Shown here one piece after another: positions 47,438-57,061 of a stretch of 64,000 bases of DNA. The stretch is from NCBI RefSeq assembly GCF_002849595.1, contig NZ_NRQR01000004.1, forward strand, positions 100,863 through 164,862, given 5' to 3'. Made by a program: the position numbers and the translations under genes. The notes below the pieces were generated by a model. The model ran no database searches. It was not told where the DNA came from and worked only from the letters and a program-made list of their open reading frames with translations. Source of the stretch: Luteimonas rhizosphaerae. Its GTDB lineage: Bacteria > Pseudomonadota > Gammaproteobacteria > Xanthomonadales > Xanthomonadaceae. Each line of letters begins with the position of its first letter. Position 1 is the first letter of the stretch.

Positions 47438-48988
47438 ATGGTCCCGTCTGCCCCCCTGCCCGATGCCGCCGTCTGCGAACAGGCGCGCCTGAGTCGCGAT
47501 GCGCGCTTCGACGGGCTGTTCTTCACCGCGGTGCGCACGACCGGCATCTACTGCCGGCCGGTGTGTCCGGCGCCGGCGCCGAAGGCGGCCAACGTCGATT
47601 ACTACGCGAGCGCCGCCGCGGCCGAAGCGGCCGGCTTCCGGCCGTGCCTGCGCTGCCGCCCGGAGCTGTCGCCGGCCGATGGCAGCTGGCATCGCGGCGA
47701 CGACATCGTCGCGCGTGCGCTGGCGCTGATCGATGCCGGCGCGCTCGTCGAGACGCCGTTGTCGGCGCTGGCGGCGCGCCTGCATCTCGGCGAGCGGCAA
47801 CTGCGGCGCCTGTTCGTGGACCGGCTGGGCGCCGCGCCGGTCGGCGTGCACGGCACGCGCCGCCTGCTGTTCGCCAAGCAGTTGCTGACCGAGACCGCGC
47901 TGCCGATCACCGAGGTCGCGCTGGCCGCCGGCTTCAACAGCGTGCGGCGCTTCAACGCGGTGTTCCAGGACGCCTACCGCATGCCGCCGCGCGATCTGCG
48001 CAAGGCGCCGCGTGCGTCGAGCGGCGACGGGTTGACGCTGCGCCTCGCCTACCGGCCGCCGTACGAGCTGGCGGCCATGCTCGATTTCCTGCGCGGCCGC
48101 GCCCTGCCCGGCATCGAACGCGTCGAGGACGACCACTACACGCGCGTCATCGGCACGGCCGATGCGCCGGGCTGGCTGCGGGTCGGCGCGTGGCCGGCCG
48201 CGCGCGGCGAACCCCCGCCGCATGCGCTGCGCCTCGAGCTGCACGGCTGCCCGCCATCGCGCCTGCAGGACGCCGTGCAGCGCGTGCGCCGGATGTTCGA
48301 TCTCGACGCCGATCCCGACACCATCACCGCGCATCTGGCGCAGGATGCGCGGCTCGCGCCGTTGCTGCGCGCACGCCCCGGCCTGCGCCTGCCGAGTGGC
48401 TGGGACGGCTTCGAGATCGCGGTGCGCGCGGTCGTCGGCCAGCAGGTCAGCGTGGCCGCCGCGCGCACGCTGACCGCGCGCCTGTCGCAGCGGTTCGGCG
48501 GCCCACTGCCGGACGCGTTCGTCGCACAGGGGTTCGCGCATCTGTTCCCGACGCCGGCGGCGCTGGTCGATGCCGACTTCGATGGCCTCGGCCTGATCGG
48601 CAGCCGCATCGCGACGATCCGCGGCATCGCGGCGGCCCTGCTCGACGGCCGCGTGGATTTCGATCGCGCCCGCACGCTGGATGACATCGTCGCGCGCTGG
48701 GTCGCGCTGCCCGGCATCGGGCCGTGGACCGCGCAGTACATCGCGCTGCGTGCGCTGGGCCATCCCGATGCGTTCCCGGCCGAGGACCTGGTCCTGCAGA
48801 AGACACTGCCCACCGATGGCAGCCGGCTGACCGCCAAGGCCCTGCGTGCGCATGCCGAGGCCTGGCGTCCGTGGCGCGGCTATGCCGTGTTCCATCTGTG
48901 GCGCGAGGCGTCCGCGACGACCGCGCCGCGCCCGATCGATTCCCGCCCTCCCCGCGCGCGCAAGGCGCGCCCACGGACCTCGCCATGA
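47438..48988 (+). CDS. Ada-AraC-AlkA fusion: DNA-3-methyladenine glycosylase
   Basis: A 516-residue three-part protein for alkylation repair. Residues ~8-75 are the Ada zinc domain with four cysteines (YCRPVC and CLRCRP). Residues ~85-185 are an AraC-type helix-turn-helix (HLGERQLRRLF; ITEVALAAGFNSVRRFNAVF). Residues ~200-500 are the AlkA glycosylase with helix-hairpin-helix and catalytic Asp (LPGIGPWTAQYIALRALGHP, then FPAEDL). There is no methyltransferase domain in it; that function is supplied by the ogt gene, which overlaps its stop. Confidence 0.93.
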   Translation: MVPSAPLPDAAVCEQARLSRDARFDGLFFTAVRTTGIYCRPVCPAPAPKAANVDYYASAAAAEAAGFRPCLRCRPELSPADGSWHRGDDIVARALALIDAGALVETPLSALAARLHLGERQLRRLFVDRLGAAPVGVHGTRRLLFAKQLLTETALPITEVALAAGFNSVRRFNAVFQDAYRMPPRDLRKAPRASSGDGLTLRLAYRPPYELAAMLDFLRGRALPGIERVEDDHYTRVIGTADAPGWLRVGAWPAARGEPPPHALRLELHGCPPSRLQDAVQRVRRMFDLDADPDTITAHLAQDARLAPLLRARPGLRLPSGWDGFEIAVRAVVGQQVSVAAARTLTARLSQRFGGPLPDAFVAQGFAHLFPTPAALVDADFDGLGLIGSRIATIRGIAAALLDGRVDFDRARTLDDIVARWVALPGIGPWTAQYIALRALGHPDAFPAEDLVLQKTLPTDGSRLTAKALRAHAEAWRPWRGYAVFHLWREASATTAPRPIDSRPPRARKARPRTSP

Positions 48989-49521
48989 CAACGCCTGCCC
49001 CGCCGACCGTCTTCACCCGCACGATCGACAGCCCCGTCGGGCCCTTGTTTCTCGCCGCATCGGACGCCGGCCTGCATGCCGTCGAGTTCGCCACGCATCG
49101 GCATCCCGTCACGCGTGGTGACGGCTGGCGCGACGGCGCGCACCCTGTGCTCGACGCGACCGCGCAGCAACTCGACGCGTACTTCGCCGGCACGCGCCGC
49201 CATTTCGACCTGCCGCTTTCCGCGCGCGGCACGCCGTTCCAGCAGCAGGTGTGGGACGCGCTGACGCGCATTCCCTACGGGCGCACGGCCAGCTACGTCG
49301 AGCTCGCGCGCATGGTCGGTCGCCCGACCGCCAGCCGCGCTGTCGGCGCCGCGAACGGTCGCAATCCGCTGTCGATCGTCGTGCCCTGCCACCGCGTGAT
49401 CGGCGCCAGCGGCGCGCTCACCGGCTTCGGCGGCGGCCTGCCGACGAAGGAATTCCTGCTGGCGCTGGAAGGTGCCTGGCCGCGCGACGATCTGTTCGGC
49501 GCGAACTCGGCTGACCCGTGA
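48985..49521 (+). CDS. ogt: methylated-DNA-protein cysteine methyltransferase
   Basis: A 178-residue O6-alkylguanine-DNA alkyltransferase. The C-terminal domain has FQQQVWDALTRIPYGRTASY, SRAVGAANGRNP and the acceptor cysteine in VVPCHRVIG, followed by FGGGLPTKEFLL. Its ATG overlaps the stop of the Ada/AlkA fusion, so the two repair enzymes are translationally coupled. The Ada half plausibly activates this operon after methylation. Confidence 0.95.
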   Translation: MTTPAPPTVFTRTIDSPVGPLFLAASDAGLHAVEFATHRHPVTRGDGWRDGAHPVLDATAQQLDAYFAGTRRHFDLPLSARGTPFQQQVWDALTRIPYGRTASYVELARMVGRPTASRAVGAANGRNPLSIVVPCHRVIGASGALTGFGGGLPTKEFLLALEGAWPRDDLFGANSADP

Positions 49522-49684
49522 CGCGGAACGGACGCGTAGGCGCTTCGCCGCTCGATCCTGGACCTGTGCGACGACCGCCGCGTCGCGGTCTCCTGCGATG
49601 CGCTTCGACCCTGCCTTCCTCGCAACGCAACCGTGTCGAAGCCTCGACGCAGGCCCGGCTGCGCGCCATGCCGCGCAGCCGGGG

Positions 49685-50907
49685 TCAGGGCGTCAGCAGG
49701 GTGCGTATCGCCTTCGCGTAATCGGCCGCGGCGGCCTCGTGCAACGCATGACGTCCGCCTGCGACGACCTGGCGTCCGGCCACGTGCACCTCGCGCACCA
49801 GCGGCCGGTTGCCGCTGAACACCCAGCGATCGACGACGTCGTTCGCGGTCGCGCCTGCCAGCAGCGGCGCATCGGCATCCAGCACGATGTGGTCCGCCGT
49901 CGCGTCGAAGCCGGTCCTGCCAGCAGGGTCTCGCCGACGCTCGGCGTGTCCGCGCCGACCGCGATGTTGCGCCGCAGGCTCGCCAGGCGCTGGCCGTATT
50001 CCAGCCAGCGCAGTTCCTCGACCGGCGACACGGAGATGTGCGAATCGGAACCGATGCCCCAGCGGCCGCCCGCGTCCAGATAGTCGCGCAGCGGGAACAG
50101 GCCATCGCCCAGGTTCGCTTCGGTCGTCGGGCAGATCGCGACCGTCGCGCCGCTGCGCGCGATGCCGGCGACTTCGTCCGCATCCAGATGCGTGGCGTGG
50201 ACCAGGGTCCAGCGCGCGTCGACGTCGGCATTGGCCAGCAGCCATGCGACCGGTCGCATCCCGCGCACGGCGACGCAGTCCTCGACCTCGGGTTGCTGTT
50301 CGGCGATGTGCACGTGCACGCGCGCGTCGGACGGCAGGCCGGCGAGCACGGCCTGCATCGCGCCGGGCAGGACCGCGCGCAGGCTGTGCAGCGCGCAGCC
50401 CACGCGCAGGTGCGCATCCTGTTGTGCGTGCAGACCGGCGAAGAGAGCGAGATACGCATCGACGTCGTGGCCGAAGCGGCGCTGGCGCTCGCCGAGCGCC
50501 CGGCCGTCGAAGCCACCGGTCATGTACAGCACCGGCAACAGGGTCAGGCGGATGCCGGTGTCGCGCGCGGCCTGGATCAGCGCGTCGGACATCGCCGACG
50601 GCGTCGCATAGGGCCGGCCGTCCGGTGCGTGATGCAGATAGTGGAACTCGCAGACGGTGGTGTAGCCGGCCTCGAGCATCTCCACGTAGAGCTGGCGTGC
50701 GACCGCGTGCAGCGTGTCGGGATCGAAACGCGCGGCCATGCGGTACATGGTTTCGCGCCAGGTCCAGAACGAATCCGCGGGATCGGTCTGCCGTTCCGCC
50801 ATGCCGGCCATCGCGCGCTGGAACGCGTGCGAATGCAGGTTCGCGATGCCGGGCAGCTGCCACCCGGCAGGCGTGCGTGCGACGTAAGGCGTGGCGGATT
50901 CGGACAT
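49685..50907 (-). pseudogene. hutF: formimidoylglutamate deiminase, out-of-frame deletion
   Basis: HutF, the amidohydrolase that converts N-formimino-L-glutamate to N-formylglutamate. The N-terminal 330 residues are intact: NLHSHAFQRAMAG (metal His pair), CEFHYLHHAPDG, VHIAEQQPEVEDC, LVHATHLD, IGSDSHISVSPVEELR, ending SVGETLLAG. There, at 49912-49925, the frame is lost; the normal C terminus (FDATADHIVLDADAPLLAG; VVDRWVFSGN) follows in another frame to 49685. About 15 residues are missing. With hutU and hutI intact, a real loss would block the deiminase route. Confidence 0.85.
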
Positions 50908-50972
50908 CGTGGCAGGCGCGAAACGGGAGTGCGCTAGGCTAACGCGTCGTCGCAACGGGGCACAGGGCGCGG

Positions 50973-51182
50973 ATGCTGCAGACGGACACCATCGTGGTGC
51001 TCGGTGCCTTGGCGGGCGTCGCGCTGCTGTGGCTCGCGCTGGACTGGCGACGGCGGCGCGCGCGCCGATCCTCGCGCAGCGCGGCCGATGCGCCGGGCGA
51101 CAACGGTGCGCTCGGCGGCACGCTGCGCGACCACGACGGATTCGACGGAGGTGGCGGTGACGGAGATGGCGGTGGTGACTGA
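50973..51182 (+). CDS. small single-span membrane protein with Gly/Asp tail
   Basis: A 69-residue protein: [20 protein letters not shown] forms one membrane helix, then an Arg-rich segment ([12 protein letters not shown]) sets the cytoplasmic side, and the tail is Gly/Asp-rich ([15 protein letters not shown]). It is divergent from hutF and its end overlaps the hutI start by 26 bases. The Gly/Asp tail recalls C-terminal GGxGD stretches in Xanthomonad small proteins. Function unknown. Confidence 0.6.
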   Translation: MLQTDTIVVLGALAGVALLWLALDWRRRRARRSSRSAADAPGDNGALGGTLRDHDGFDGGGGDGDGGGD

Positions 51183-52392
51183 ACGCTGGGATGGACTGAT
51201 CCTCGGGCCGACGTTGGCCACCCTCGCCGACGACATCGGCTACGGCCTCGTCGAAGACGGCGCGCTGGGCTGGCGCGACGGCATCCTGCGCTACGTCGGG
51301 CCGCGCAATGCGCTGCCCGGTGCGCCGGACACGCTGGCCGACCAGGTCATCGAAGCGCGCGGCCTGCTGACGCCGGGCCTCGTCGATTGCCACACCCATC
51401 TGGTCTTCGCCGGCAATCGCGCCGGCGAGTTCGAGCAGCGCCTGCAGGGCGCGAGCTACGAGGACATCGCGCGCAGCGGCGGCGGCATCGTGTCGAGCGT
51501 GCGCGCCGTGCGCGCGGCCGACGAAGCGGCGCTGCTCGCCGAATCGCTGCCGCGCGCACGGGCGTTGATGCTCGACGGTGCGACCACGCTGGAGATCAAG
51601 TCCGGTTACGGCCTCGACTTCGACAACGAACGCAAGATGCTGCGGGTCGCGCGCGCAATTGGGCGGACGCTGGGGGTCACGGTACGCACGACGTTCCTCG
51701 GCGCGCATGCGTTGCCGCCGGAATTTGCCGGTCGCGGCGACGCCTACATCGATGCGGTCTGCGACTGGCTGCCGCGGTTGCGCGACGAAGGCCTGGTCGA
51801 CGCGGTCGATGCGTTCGCCGAGCGCATCGGCTTCACGATCGCGCAGACGCGGCGCGTGTTCGACGTGGCGCGCGCATTGGGGCTGCCGGTGAAACTGCAC
51901 GCCGACCAGCTCAGCGACGGCGACGGCGCAGCGCTGGTCGCGGAATTCGGCGGGCTGTCGGCGGACCACGTCGAGCACACCTCGCCTGCCGGGGTGGCCG
52001 CGATGGCGCAGGCCGGCACGGTCGCGGTGCTGTTGCCGGGCGCGTTCCACGTGCTGCGCGAGACGACGCTGCCACCACTCGACGCGTTCCGCGCGCACGG
52101 CGTGCCGATGGCGGTCGCGACCGACTGCAATCCGGGCACGTCGCCGCTGTTGTCGGTGCGCCAGGCGATGCAGCTCGCGTGCACGCATTTCCGGCTGACG
52201 CCGGAAGAAGCGCTGCGCGGCGCGACGCGGCATGCGGCGCAGGCGCTGGGACTTCCCGATCGCGGCCGGCTCGCCGTCGGACAGCGCGCCGACATCGCGT
52301 GCTGGCGCGTCCAGCACCCCGCGGAGCTGGGCTACTGGCTCGGTGGCGCGCTGCTGGCGATGTCGTTCGCGGGTGGACGGCGCCTGGTCTGA
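51157..52392 (+). CDS. hutI: imidazolonepropionase
   Basis: A 411-residue amidohydrolase, the third step of histidine catabolism (imidazolonepropionate to formiminoglutamate). Metal ligands: [24 protein letters not shown] and ATDCNPGT; substrate loop [14 protein letters not shown] start at 51157 has GGAGG 5 bases upstream; an ATG three codons later is possible. The gene overlaps the preceding small membrane-protein gene. Intact, unlike hutF. Confidence 0.96.
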   Translation: MTEMAVVTERWDGLILGPTLATLADDIGYGLVEDGALGWRDGILRYVGPRNALPGAPDTLADQVIEARGLLTPGLVDCHTHLVFAGNRAGEFEQRLQGASYEDIARSGGGIVSSVRAVRAADEAALLAESLPRARALMLDGATTLEIKSGYGLDFDNERKMLRVARAIGRTLGVTVRTTFLGAHALPPEFAGRGDAYIDAVCDWLPRLRDEGLVDAVDAFAERIGFTIAQTRRVFDVARALGLPVKLHADQLSDGDGAALVAEFGGLSADHVEHTSPAGVAAMAQAGTVAVLLPGAFHVLRETTLPPLDAFRAHGVPMAVATDCNPGTSPLLSVRQAMQLACTHFRLTPEEALRGATRHAAQALGLPDRGRLAVGQRADIACWRVQHPAELGYWLGGALLAMSFAGGRRLV

Positions 52393-52404
52393 GTGCCGCC
52401 TGCG

Positions 52405-53133
52405 TTACTGCTGCGCGGCCATCTGTTCGGGCGTCAGGCTGCGGACGACCTGGCCGTCGGCGTCGAGGAAATCGAGCGATGCCACGCCAGCCTCTGTCAC
52501 GCGCAGGACCATGCGCGGCTTGCCGGCGCCATCGCTGAGCTGCAGCACCGCATCGCCGGAGCGCGCACGACCGACGAACAGGCGCCCGGCGCCGTAATAG
52601 CCGGACGCATTGCGTTCGCGCAGCAGCGCATCGCGCTCGGCGTTGGGCATCGCGTCGAGGCGGTCCGCTTCCGCGAAGTCGTGGCGGATCGAGCGGTCCG
52701 GGCGGTCGGAGACCTGCATGCCCGCAACCTGCTGGCCCGCCTGGTCGAGGCCCAGGATCTGCACGATCTGGTCCTGCTCGTAGCGGTCGAAGGTCAGGCT
52801 GCCGCCCGAGGACACGGTGCCGTCCGCGTCGCGGGCGCCGGCGAAGATCAAGCCGCCGACCTCGGCGCCTTCGTCGTTGTAGAACAGCATGCCGGCCTGC
52901 GGACGTGGGTGCGGATATTCGGTATCGCCAAGGATCGCGCCGGGAAACCGCGCCGAGCTCGACAGCACGTAACGCAGGGTGCCGTCGGGCTCGCGCAGGT
53001 TCAGCCGCTGCACGTCGATCTGCTCGAACGAGGTCGTCGTCGACCCGGCGGCCCCGGTCAGCAAGGCCACGGAGACGGCGGCCGTCAGCACGCCCGCATA
53101 GACCAGCAGGCAACGGTTGATGGTGTTCGACAT
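52405..53133 (-). CDS. membrane-anchored protein of unknown function
   Basis: A 242-residue protein with an N-terminal signal anchor (CLLVYAGVLTAAVSVALLTG) and a beta-rich extracytoplasmic domain. Its repeats of the form LREPDGTLRYVLSSS, GSLTFDRYEQDQ and VTEAGVASLDFLDADGQV suggest a collagen-adhesin-like or propeller arrangement. No catalytic motif seen. It ends close to hutI (convergent, 12 bases). The ATG at 53133 was chosen as the start of homology-like sequence after a non-coding leader. Confidence 0.7.
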   Translation of the reverse strand: MSNTINRCLLVYAGVLTAAVSVALLTGAAGSTTTSFEQIDVQRLNLREPDGTLRYVLSSSARFPGAILGDTEYPHPRPQAGMLFYNDEGAEVGGLIFAGARDADGTVSSGGSLTFDRYEQDQIVQILGLDQAGQQVAGMQVSDRPDRSIRHDFAEADRLDAMPNAERDALLRERNASGYYGAGRLFVGRARSGDAVLQLSDGAGKPRMVLRVTEAGVASLDFLDADGQVVRSLTPEQMAAQQ

Positions 53134-53251
53134 GGACGCGACCTTCCCTGGGAGTGTGCGTTCGATCCTGGTACCCGCGTCGCCGGCGCGCACCAGCGGC
53201 AGCGCGGCGGGCCGTCACCCGGCCAGGACGCGAGGCGACCCGACGCCCATG

Positions 53252-53280
53252 AAAAAAGCCCCGCGATGCGGGGCTTCTTC
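53252..53280 (-). terminator. intrinsic terminator of the bTHX gene
   Basis: AAGCCCCGC-GAT-GCGGGGCTT (53256-53276) followed on the minus strand by TTTTTT (53257-53252). It is a strong rho-independent terminator 40 bases past the stop at 53317. Confidence 0.9.
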
Positions 53281-53316
53281 GTCACTCGCTTCGCGCCTGC
53301 GCGCGGGCTGCATCCC

Positions 53317-53502
53317 TCAGGACGCGGCCTTCTTCGACACGGCCTTCTTCGCCGGTGCCTTGGCGACGGTCTTGGTCGCGGCCTTCTTCGCGACCGGTGC
53401 GGTCGGGGTGCCGTTGACGGTGGCCACGCCCTTCGAACGCGAATTGCCGTAGCTCGAGTTGTAGCGCTTGCCCTTGAGGGTCTTGCGGTCGCCCTTGCCC
53501 AT
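53317..53502 (-). CDS. 30S ribosomal protein bTHX with basic tail
   Basis: A 61-residue protein starting MGKGDRKTLKGKRYNSSYGN, the full bTHX (Thx) motif that packs into the top of the 30S head in Thermus. The Thermus protein is only about 26 residues. Here a 35-residue Ala/Lys-rich, histone-H1-like extension follows (KKAATKTVAKAPAKKAVSKK). GGAGCACACC precedes the ATG. A strong terminator follows. Small basic size and the family motif make the call confident. Confidence 0.9.
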   Translation of the reverse strand: MGKGDRKTLKGKRYNSSYGNSRSKGVATVNGTPTAPVAKKAATKTVAKAPAKKAVSKKAAS

Positions 53503-53611
53503 GGTGTGCTCCTGATACTGGTTCTGATGAATGCCGGAAACGCGAAGGCGCGCCTCGGGGACGCACCAGACCGCGGATTTTAGCACGCGCGGCCCGGCGG
53601 AATGGGGCGGC

Positions 53612-54007
53612 TCAGCGTGCGGCGCTGGCGTGGGTCAGTCGCAGGTTCCACAGATGCGCCCCGGCGAGCAGCACGCCGCCGATGGTCATGACCACCGCGT
53701 GGGTCACCGTGTGGTCGTGCAGATGGCTGAACGAGCCGATCCACACGAGGGCCAGACCCGGCACCAGCAGTGCCCAGGCGCGGAAGGCGCGGTGGCGCCG
53801 ATAGCCCAGGGTCAGCGTGGTGGCACCCAGCAGGGTCGCGAAGACCACGAAGGCCTGGTCGATATCGATCCAGCCGCCCAGATTGAGGCCGAACGCCGGC
53901 AGCAACGCGAGCAGCAGCGGGAACAGCGCGCAATGCACGGCGCAGAGCAGCGAGGCGGCGAAACCGACGCGGTCGGCCTGGCGGAGAGAGGAATCGGTCG
54001 CGGACAT
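53612..54007 (-). CDS. MerC-domain membrane protein
   Basis: A 131-residue MerC-family protein with four helices. The first helix carries the cysteine pair LLCAVHCALFPLLL. It is divergent from the ZnuD-like receptor gene across 73 bases containing a Zur-box-like element. In Xanthomonads MerC-domain proteins recur next to TonB receptors, which points to zinc or another soft metal rather than mercury. A TATAAT -10 on the minus strand (54039-54044) lies within the element. No mer operon is present. Confidence 0.85.
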   Translation of the reverse strand: MSATDSSLRQADRVGFAASLLCAVHCALFPLLLALLPAFGLNLGGWIDIDQAFVVFATLLGATTLTLGYRRHRAFRAWALLVPGLALVWIGSFSHLHDHTVTHAVVMTIGGVLLAGAHLWNLRLTHASAAR

Positions 54008-54033
54008 GTCTTTTGGGGGGTGCGGATCGTCTC

Positions 54034-54050
54034 GTAACATTATAACATTC
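54034..54050. promoter_or_regulatory. Zur-box-like element between MerC and the TonB receptor
   Basis: GTAACATTATAACATTC is an AT-rich island in otherwise GC-rich DNA. Its right half TATAACATT equals one arm of the gamma-proteobacterial Zur box (AATGTTATA-N-TATAACATT); the left arm matches only partly. TAACAT is repeated at an 8-base step. It overlaps a TATAAT -10 for the MerC gene and sits 31 bases before the receptor start. Confidence 0.6.
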
Positions 54051-54080
54051 CTGTTCCGTCCACCAGTGTACTGCATCCGA

Positions 54081-56299
54081 ATGATCGCTTCCCGCCGCTC
54101 CGCCCCCGCCCCGACCCGCCTTGCCGTCGCGCTCGGCCTGCTGATCGCCAGCGGCGCCGCCCAGGCCCAGCAGACCGCCGGCCATCCCGCGCCGACGACG
54201 CTCGACCGTATCGAAGTGACGGCGACGCCGCTCGGCGGCCAGGCCGAGGATCTCGCCCATCCGATCGAGGTCCTGTATGGCGATGCGCTCGACGATCGCA
54301 AGGCCGGCACCCTGGGCGACACCATCTCGTCGCTGCCCGGCGTGCAGAGCGGCTTCTTCGGCACCGGCGTCGGCCGGCCGATCATCCGCGGCCAGGAAGG
54401 GCCGCGCGTGCAGGTGCTGTCCGGCGGCATCGGCAGCATGGACGCGTCGACGGTCAGCGCCGACCACGCGATCAGCATCGAGCCCTTCCTCGCCGACCAG
54501 ATCGAAGTGCTGAAAGGCCCTGCCAACCTGCTCTACGGCAGCGGCGCGATCGGCGGCGCGGTCAACGTCGTCGACGGGCGCATCCCGCGCGAAGTGCCGA
54601 CGCGCCCGTTGAGCGGCCGCGCCGAGCTGCGCGCCGCCAGCGGCAACGACGAACGCAGCGGCATGTTCCGCCTCGACGGCGTCAGCGGGGACAACCTGGT
54701 GCTGCATGTCGACGGCCTGATCCGCAACACCGGCGACTTCGACATTCCCGGCTACGCCCAGGTGCCCGACGACCACGATCACGATCACGAGGACCACGAC
54801 GAGCACGAGCACGATGCGCATGCGGACGAAAACGCCTACGGCACGCTGCCCAACAGTTCGCTCCGCACCCGCGCAGGCGCGGTCGGCGCGACCTGGTTCG
54901 GCGAGCGCGGCAACCTGGGCGTGGCGGTCAGCACCTACCGCACCAACTACGGCCTGCCCGATGGCGCGCACGTGCATGCCGAAGGCGAGGACGGGCACGA
55001 CCATGGCGACCACGACCACGACCATGGGGACGAGCACGATCACGAAGAAGAGGGCCACGACCACGAGGAAGAAGGCCACGACCACGGTTCTGTGCGCATC
55101 GACATGGTGCAGAACCGCGTCGACCTGAAGGGCGGCATCTACGATCCACTGCCGTTCCTCAGCGCGCTGAACCTGCGCGCGGCCTACAACGATTACGAGC
55201 ACGTCGAGCTGGAAGACGGCCCGAAGCGCGCCTGGAAGCGGTGCAGAACGAATTCAACGGCTGGCGCGGCGCGTTCGGCCTCCAGGTCGGCCACGTCGAT
55301 TTCAGCGCGACCGGCGAAGAAGCCTTCGTACCGCCGAGCGTGACCGACACGCTGGGCCTGTTCGTCGTGCAGGAGAAGGAGTTCGGGCCGTTCAAGCTCG
55401 AGTTCGGCGGGCGCCATGAGCGTGTGGAGATCGATCCGGCGACCGGCGACTCGCGCACGTTCGATGCCAGCAGCCTGTCTGGCGCGGCGATCTGGCATCT
55501 GTCGGAGGTGTTCGACCTGCGCTTCGGCGCCGACGTGTCCGAGCGGGCGCCGACCAACGAGGAGCTGTTCGCGGCCGGTCCGCACATCGCCACGCGCTCG
55601 ATCGAGATCGGCGACGCGGATCTCGACACCGAACGCGGCCAGCGCCTCGAACTCGGCCTGCACGCGCATACCGATCGCGTCGAGTTCAAGGCGGCGGTGT
55701 ACCAGACGCAGTTCAAGCGCTTCACCTACCTCGCCGACACCGGCGTGGTGGAGCAGGACTTCCCGGTGCGCCTGTGGACGCAGGGCGATGCCACCTTCCG
55801 CGGCGCGGAAGCGGAAGCGAAGTTCCATCTGGTGGCATCGGACGCGGGCGATTTCGACTTCCGCGTGTTCGGCGACGTGGTGCGCGCGGAGCTCGACGGC
55901 AACGGCACGCGCGAAGTGCATTTCGACGTCCCGCACGGCGACCACGCCCATCACTACCACGCCGACATCGCGATGGGCGGCGACCTGCCGCGGATCGCCC
56001 CGGCCCGCTACGGCGCCGACTTCAACTGGGCACTCGGCGGCTGGCGCGCCAACGTCGGCGCGGTGCGCTACATGAAGCAGGATCGCGTCGCCGAGTTCGA
56101 GGCGCCGTCGGCCGGCTACACCCTGGTCAATGCCGGTATCGCCTATCGCATGGGCCCGATCGATGCGACCCAGTGGGAAGTCTTCCTCGACGGTCGCAAC
56201 CTGACCGACCAGGACGCCCGTGCCCACACCTCGCTGCTGCGCGACTTCGCGCCGCTGCCGGGCCGCACCATCGCCGGCGGCATCCGGGTGTTCTTCTGA
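54081..56299 (+). pseudogene. ZnuD-like TonB-dependent zinc receptor, out-of-frame deletion
   Basis: An outer-membrane TonB-dependent receptor. Signal peptide (ending ASGAAQAQQ), plug with TLDRIEVTATPLG, GVQSGFFGTGVGRPIIRG, LKGPANLLYGSGAIGGAVNV, then the barrel. Two His/Asp/Glu-rich extracellular loops (~226-245: DDHDHDHEDHDEHEHD; ~303-335: DHGDHDHDHGDEHDHEEEGH) mark it as a ZnuD-type zinc receptor. At 55215-55235 the frame is lost; barrel sequence (AVQNEFNGWRGAFGLQ onwards) continues in another frame to the normal end TIAGGIRVFF. About 10-20 residues are missing. A strong terminator follows. Confidence 0.85.
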
Positions 56300-56332
56300 C
56301 CGGCCCACGCTGACCGGATCGCGTTCTCTCCA

Positions 56333-56349
56333 GTGACGTGCGACGTCAC
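56333..56349. repeat. perfect inverted repeat beside the terminator
   Basis: GTGACGT-GCG-ACGTCAC is a perfect 7-3-7 dyad placed two bases before the receptor terminator. It may simply extend the terminator structure or bind a regulator. Confidence 0.5.
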
Positions 56350-56350
56350 C

Positions 56351-56385
56351 GCCCCGTACCGGATTCCGGTGCGGGGCTTTTTTTT
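56351..56385 (+). terminator. strong intrinsic terminator after the TonB receptor
   Basis: GCCCCGTACCGG / CCGGTGCGGGGC (one mismatch, three-base loop) directly followed by eight T residues (56378-56385). Confidence 0.95.
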
Positions 56386-56554
56386 CGCGTACTGCGTGGC
56401 GCGGGCGCGGGTGAGGGTCCAACCCGACTCGACTCGACGCAGCTTCGTCGCACCGCCGACGCCGACACGCGCTGCGATGTCATCTCCTGGCACGCCACCG
56501 GACCGCCGCGGCATGCCCTGTTCGAGCGCCAGCATGCGCACCCAAAAAAGCCAG

Positions 56555-56588
56555 TTGGACGGCGTGCGAGATGGGTGTATATACAACC
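56555..56588 (+). promoter_or_regulatory. marR-MFS promoter with embedded operator
   Basis: TTGGAC (56555-56560), 17 bases, then TATATA (56578-56583). A near-perfect 16-base dyad GGGTGTAT-ATACAACC (56573-56588; core TGTATATACA perfect) covers the -10. This fits self-repression by the MarR protein encoded 24 bases downstream. Confidence 0.8.
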
Positions 56589-56611
56589 GAATCCAGACTC
56601 GGAGACGTCCG

Positions 56612-57061
56612 ATGCCCGATGCCCGCCCTGCCTCACGCGTCATCCCGGTCTCCGCCTGCAGCTGCCAGCGCCTGCGCAAGCTCAGTCGTCTGATGAGCCA
56701 GCGCTACGACCAGGCGCTCGCGCCCGCGGGCCTCAACGTCAACCAGTACGCGATCCTGCGCTATGCGCAGCGCCAGGCGCGCACCGTCGGCGAACTCGCC
56801 GCGACGCTGGGCATGCAGCGCAGCACCCTGAGCCGCGACCTCAAGCACCTCGTCACCGCGGGCTGGTTGCAGTTGCAGCGCGATCCCGATGACGCGCGCC
56901 AGCGCCGCGTCGCACTGCTGCCGGCCGGGTCCGCGATCCTCACGGACGCCGAACCGCGCTGGCGGGACGCGCAACGCCAGGTCGAGGCGCTGCTGGGCGT
57001 CGACGAGGTCGGCCAGCTGCACGCGACACTCGATCGCGTGACCGCGAAGCTGCTGCCGTGA
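56612..57061 (+). CDS. MarR family repressor
   Basis: A 149-residue MarR-type winged-helix repressor (RQARTVGELAATLGMQRSTL, DLKHLVTAGWLQLQRDPDD, RRVALLPAG). Two cysteines at ~16 and 18 (SACSCQ) could sense oxidants. GGAG lies 7 bases before the ATG. The stop overlaps the GTG start of the MFS transporter gene (GTGA), forming an operon controlled from the palindromic promoter upstream. Confidence 0.9.
   Translation: MPDARPASRVIPVSACSCQRLRKLSRLMSQRYDQALAPAGLNVNQYAILRYAQRQARTVGELAATLGMQRSTLSRDLKHLVTAGWLQLQRDPDDARQRRVALLPAGSAILTDAEPRWRDAQRQVEALLGVDEVGQLHATLDRVTAKLLP

Noticed and set aside
45839..48991. Open frame of 1050 codons on the - strand across the phosphodiesterase and AlkA genes
   Set aside because: It lies fully antisense to two well-recognised enzymes and has a low-complexity Arg/Gln/His composition.
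54773..55087. GAC/CAC-rich tract as a microsatellite or CRISPR-like array
   Set aside because: It is in frame and encodes the His-rich receptor loops; there are no regular spacers.
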